From an uncultured Ruminococcus sp. (GTDB taxonomy: Bacteria > Bacillota > Clostridia > Oscillospirales > Acutalibacteraceae): a DNA stretch of 17,889 nucleotides. The stretch spans positions 1 through 17,889 of the forward strand of contig CADBRK010000221.1 in assembly GCA_902797065.1 (NCBI GenBank), in the 5' to 3' direction. Of this stretch, positions 15,162 to 17,889 are shown piece by piece. The notes under the pieces were generated by a model, which saw only the letters and a list, made by a program, of their open reading frames with translations, was not told the DNA's origin and did not search any database. How positions within the stretch are numbered: the stretch's first letter is position 1; every line of letters begins with the position of its first letter. The translations under genes and the position numbers were made by a program.

Positions 15162-16061
15162 ATGGTAAGAGGACTTTTTGGCAGCGTAAAGGGAATATTG
15201 ATTTGCTTGGCGATCATTATCTGGCTTGTTTTCTCCGTTGCTTTTATGACAGCAAACTTCCCTGTGTTTATTACGGGAGTCACTATGGGTACTCAAAGTT
15301 ATAAGTATCTGACCTCCGAGGAGCTGGTAGCAAACAGACCTCTGAACGGAAGAATACACGACGTAACAGCCGATGTAACGAACTATTACTCAGAGTATAT
15401 ACCACATCTGAAAATTAACTGCATAACAGAGAGCAATAATATTTATCTTGTTCCCATAGACGAAAACGGCACCAATGTCTTTGTTACAGTAAAGAAGGGA
15501 TCGCAGACAGACAGAGAACTCTCCGAAATACTCAGCGCTAAGCAAGCCGGAGAACTCAAAGACAACGAGCTTGCAAAAACAGGCGTTTGGGTAGACGCCG
15601 TATGCTTTGTACCGAAAGCCCGTATCACCGATATTGCTCAAGACCCTCTGAACAATGCCAGACCGGAAAAGATAACCGTTCGGAATTATATCATAGACTG
15701 CACGCACCCGTATTCGGGCTATATGTTCCGATTCACTTTTGGAGTATTTTTGCTGATTGCGTTAGTAACAATAATATTTATATTGCTCAAGCGTGTTAAA
15801 GCGGTAGTTGCCGCAGACGAAAGAATGGTCAAAGAAAGCTACAAAGCCGCCAACCGTACTCCCCCGGAAGAAAAGCCGGTTTCTGCGTCCGACGAATATA
15901 ATCCTCGTGTAATAAATAAAAGGAATGAAGGATACAACGACACACAGATGTTTGATTCTTCTACAAGAAAAGCCGATTATTACAATGAAAATGAAATCTC
16001 CTACGGAAAATTCCAGCGTCAAGGCAAAACAAACAACGATGACGGATTCTTCGGAGAGTAA
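15162..16061 (+). CDS. Membrane protein B: two helices, YxxDC domain, charged tail
   Basis: The 299-residue second paralog has helix 1 (10-32), an outside domain (33-189), helix 2 (190-210) followed by KRVK, then a charged cytoplasmic tail (211-299). The outside domain keeps the layout of its neighbours: FITG-x3-G near its start, a helix-like LTSEEL, IYLVPIDENG in place of YYYAVPF, and Y176-II-D179-C180 before helix 2. It is the most diverged copy and has two extra cysteines outside (C87, C148). The tail is rich in Asn, Tyr, Glu and Lys without repeats and ends in DDGFFGE, echoing GDDWFSG at the end of protein A. The ATG at 15162 follows GAGGG by 7 bases; an upstream in-frame TTG overlaps that site. 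Function unknown. Confidence 0.78.
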   Translation: MVRGLFGSVKGILICLAIIIWLVFSVAFMTANFPVFITGVTMGTQSYKYLTSEELVANRPLNGRIHDVTADVTNYYSEYIPHLKINCITESNNIYLVPIDENGTNVFVTVKKGSQTDRELSEILSAKQAGELKDNELAKTGVWVDAVCFVPKARITDIAQDPLNNARPEKITVRNYIIDCTHPYSGYMFRFTFGVFLLIALVTIIFILLKRVKAVVAADERMVKESYKAANRTPPEEKPVSASDEYNPRVINKRNEGYNDTQMFDSSTRKADYYNENEISYGKFQRQGKTNNDDGFFGE

Positions 16062-16085
16062 AAATAAGGGAACTTGGTGATATAA

Positions 16086-16889
16086 ATGAAAAAAGGACGC
16101 ATAGGCGGATGTGCGGGGATATTTATCTCTATTGCATTATTGCTCTTAAGCATGGTTTTTATCCTTTTCACGATCGGTCCCGTTATGGGAAGAGTACAAC
16201 ACGGAGTTAAAGACATATATGATTTTACGCCCGACGAAATACAAAAGAATCGCTATGCTCAGATGACGCCGTTAACAGTATATGATTGTTTTTATACCAC
16301 ATACTCAAAGGACTCCGATACAGGTGAGATCACGATCGACAATTACTACTATGCGGTATACTACGACAGTAACGAGGTGCTGATCGTAAAAACAAGGCCC
16401 GGTACCAACAACGAGTATAGAATGGACAGAATGCTGAACGGCTCTTCGGGAGAGACTATAGAAGGAGTTTTCAGCCCTTTGACCTCCGAAGTAAACCGAG
16501 CATTTAACGAATGGCTGGAATACGAAAGTGATTTAGAATTATTCCCGAAAGACATAAAAGTATGCACATATGTACTTGACTGTTCTAATTCATTCACCGC
16601 AACACTTGTTACATTTATAATTGCATGCGTTGTATTTATTGCAACCATCTTATTCTGGGTTGCATTCATTATCACCGCTGCTAAGGGCGGGAAAAACAAT
16701 ATACTGCCGCAAATGCCCGGCACAAGCTATATTCCCGAACAGACAAACTCTACACCTTCTCAGGGTGTTACGCTTCCGAAAATCGACAACACGTTTTTAT
16801 ATCAAAACAATACACCGCCGGAAACAAATGTTCCCTCTATCAGACAAGGCGATATAAGATCATATAATCCATATGACATGAATAAATAA
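16086..16889 (+). CDS. Membrane protein C: two helices, YxxDC domain, Pro/Asn/Gln tail
   Basis: The 267-residue third paralog has helix 1 (10-31), an outside domain (32-171), helix 2 (172-197) and a cytoplasmic tail (198-267) rich in Pro, Asn, Gln and Thr. Shared features are FTPDEIQKN after helix 1, NYYYAVYYDSNEVLIVKTR (86-104) matching the YYYAVPF region of A and D, and Y162-VL-D165-C166 before helix 2. Two further outside cysteines (C68, C160) could pair. The tail has no repeats and ends in YNPYDMNK. GGTGAT lies 4 bases before the ATG, 24 bases after gene B. Function unknown; the paralogy is seen by direct comparison. Confidence 0.78.
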   Translation: MKKGRIGGCAGIFISIALLLLSMVFILFTIGPVMGRVQHGVKDIYDFTPDEIQKNRYAQMTPLTVYDCFYTTYSKDSDTGEITIDNYYYAVYYDSNEVLIVKTRPGTNNEYRMDRMLNGSSGETIEGVFSPLTSEVNRAFNEWLEYESDLELFPKDIKVCTYVLDCSNSFTATLVTFIIACVVFIATILFWVAFIITAAKGGKNNILPQMPGTSYIPEQTNSTPSQGVTLPKIDNTFLYQNNTPPETNVPSIRQGDIRSYNPYDMNK

Positions 16890-16911
16890 TGAAGAAAGCG
16901 AGGCATATATT

Positions 16912-17889
16912 ATGCAGAAGAAAAAAGGAAATATTGCTCTGTTTATCGCGGGATGTTCATTAGCGGCTGTCCTGCTTATTGCGGGAATCATTTTCGCAGT
17001 GAACGGCGCGTCGGTATTCTTCGGAAGTATTACGGGAAATATCGCCGATTACAACTCTGTTTCGATATATGAATTAAAACAGGGACTTCCGATGAAAGGT
17101 ACTGTTTACTATATTTATGATCAGGTTGTAGTTGAATATGCACAGGGCGGTAAAGGCGAAAAATCAGAAAAAGCATTTTATTATGCGGTTCCGTTCGGAG
17201 ATGAAGAAGTACTCATAATTAAATCGGCTGCTTCTTCCGAGACAAACACCGAGCTTACAAAGCTGTACAAAGCCCCCAACGACTCATCATATGAATATCT
17301 GTACACTATCGGCGTACCGGTCGAGGGAATACTTGCTAAGGACAATTCCGACCTGGAATCCATGTTTGAAACATGGAAACAGACTAACGCCGAGGAATTC
17401 AAGAAAGACTACAATATTGATATAAGCAAGTTTAAGATGATCCCGTACATATACGACTGCACAACACCGATCGGCAATAAAACAGGGATATTTATCATTG
17501 GCTTCGGCATGATATTGCTTGCTGTTGTTGCAGTGATCATATCCTTCGTATTATTCCTCAAAGGAAAGAAAGATCAGCCTGCACAGCCCGATGGCAGCGG
17601 AAACAATCCTGCACAAGCAGGCGTTGGTACTTCTCAGCAGATCTACCCCACAAGTCAGAATATGGGCGTTGGTACTTCTCAGCAGATCTACCCCACAGGT
17701 CAGAATATGGGCGTAGGTACTTCTCAGCAGATCTACCCCACGGGTCAGAATATGGGCGTAGGTACTTCGCAGCAGGTATATCCCAACAGCCAGAATTTAG
17801 GTGTAGGTACTTCGCAGCAGGTATATCCCAACAGCCAGAATTTAGGTGTAGGCACTTCGCAGCAGGTATATCCCAACAGCCAGAATTTA
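16912..17889 (+). CDS. Membrane protein D (3' end beyond window): two helices, YxxDC domain and GVGTSQQ repeat tail
   Basis: This open frame of 326 codons runs to the window edge without a stop, so the gene is partial. It has a basic start MQKKKG, helix 1 (7-30), an outside domain (31-190), helix 2 (191-216) followed by KGKK, and a cytoplasmic tail. It is the closest relative of protein A: SVFFGSITG (34-42), LPMKGTVYYIYD (59-70), FYYAVPFGDEEVLIIK (89-104), and Y179-IY-D182-C183. The tail from residue 237 consists of six 15-residue repeats, GVGTSQQ(I/V)YP(T/N)(S/G)QN(M/L), the last ending at the last base of the window. GCGAGG lies 8 bases before the ATG, 22 bases after gene C. Function unknown. 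Confidence 0.8.
   Translation, partial: MQKKKGNIALFIAGCSLAAVLLIAGIIFAVNGASVFFGSITGNIADYNSVSIYELKQGLPMKGTVYYIYDQVVVEYAQGGKGEKSEKAFYYAVPFGDEEVLIIKSAASSETNTELTKLYKAPNDSSYEYLYTIGVPVEGILAKDNSDLESMFETWKQTNAEEFKKDYNIDISKFKMIPYIYDCTTPIGNKTGIFIIGFGMILLAVVAVIISFVLFLKGKKDQPAQPDGSGNNPAQAGVGTSQQIYPTSQNMGVGTSQQIYPTGQNMGVGTSQQIYPTGQNMGVGTSQQVYPNSQNLGVGTSQQVYPNSQNLGVGTSQQVYPNSQNL
17620..17889 (+). repeat. 45-bp tandem repeats in membrane protein D, continuing past the window
   Basis: Six exact-length 45-base units keep the reading frame. Units 1-3 form one subtype (ATCTACCCCAC, ending in ATG) and units 4-6 another (GTATATCCCAACAGC, ending in TTA). The last three are almost identical, a sign of recent block duplication. 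The total copy number cannot be known from this window. Confidence 0.95.

Overview
The window looks like a chromosomal segment of a low-to-mid GC Gram-positive gut anaerobe, most likely Ruminococcus or a close Oscillospiraceae relative. The evidence is two secreted proteins with type I dockerins and Thr/Asp linkers of the TDTDT kind, a starch-binding-type module, a three-DUF3794 plus LysM protein like the spore-coat factor SipL, consensus SigA-type promoters and strong AGGAGG-type ribosome binding sites. No phage, insertion sequence, rRNA, tRNA or CRISPR array was seen. The genus is an inference from domain style.

Left region (1-6281, minus strand). A cluster of nested palindromes (5-80) and a hairpin terminator lie beyond the 3' end of cysK. 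The cysK leader is the most structured regulatory region here: a perfect TTGACA-17-TATAAT promoter, a perfect AACCTA/TAGGTT inverted repeat just past the start site (a possible Rrf2/CymR-type operator), and a 12-codon reading frame whose last codon before the stop is cysteine. Next come two secreted dockerin proteins: a BspA-type leucine-rich-repeat protein, and a large protein with an N-terminal dockerin, a zincin HEMGH site, a B-repeat-like segment and a C-terminal CBM25/26-like module.

Middle region (6282-11309). A plus-strand ECF transporter S component and a SipL-like protein face a minus-strand operon of metallophosphoesterase, a NadD-YqeK fusion (NAD synthesis plus HD-domain hydrolase) and ribosome silencing factor RsfS. 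A hairpin with T-runs on both strands separates the convergent units.

Right region (11600-17889, plus strand). A single good promoter precedes an LPG-synthase/flippase-type membrane protein, a family 2 glycosyltransferase joined to it by an ATGA overlap, and then four tandem genes (A-D) for a paralogous membrane family that I do not recognise. Each has one N-terminal transmembrane helix, an extracytoplasmic domain of about 140-160 residues ending in a Y-x-x-D-C motif, a second helix, and a cytoplasmic tail that differs completely between copies. A has a 16-residue GYGS/SQQ repeat, B a charged tail, C a Pro/Asn/Gln tail, and D a 15-residue GVGTSQQ repeat that runs off the window. This cluster is the best candidate for an undescribed system.
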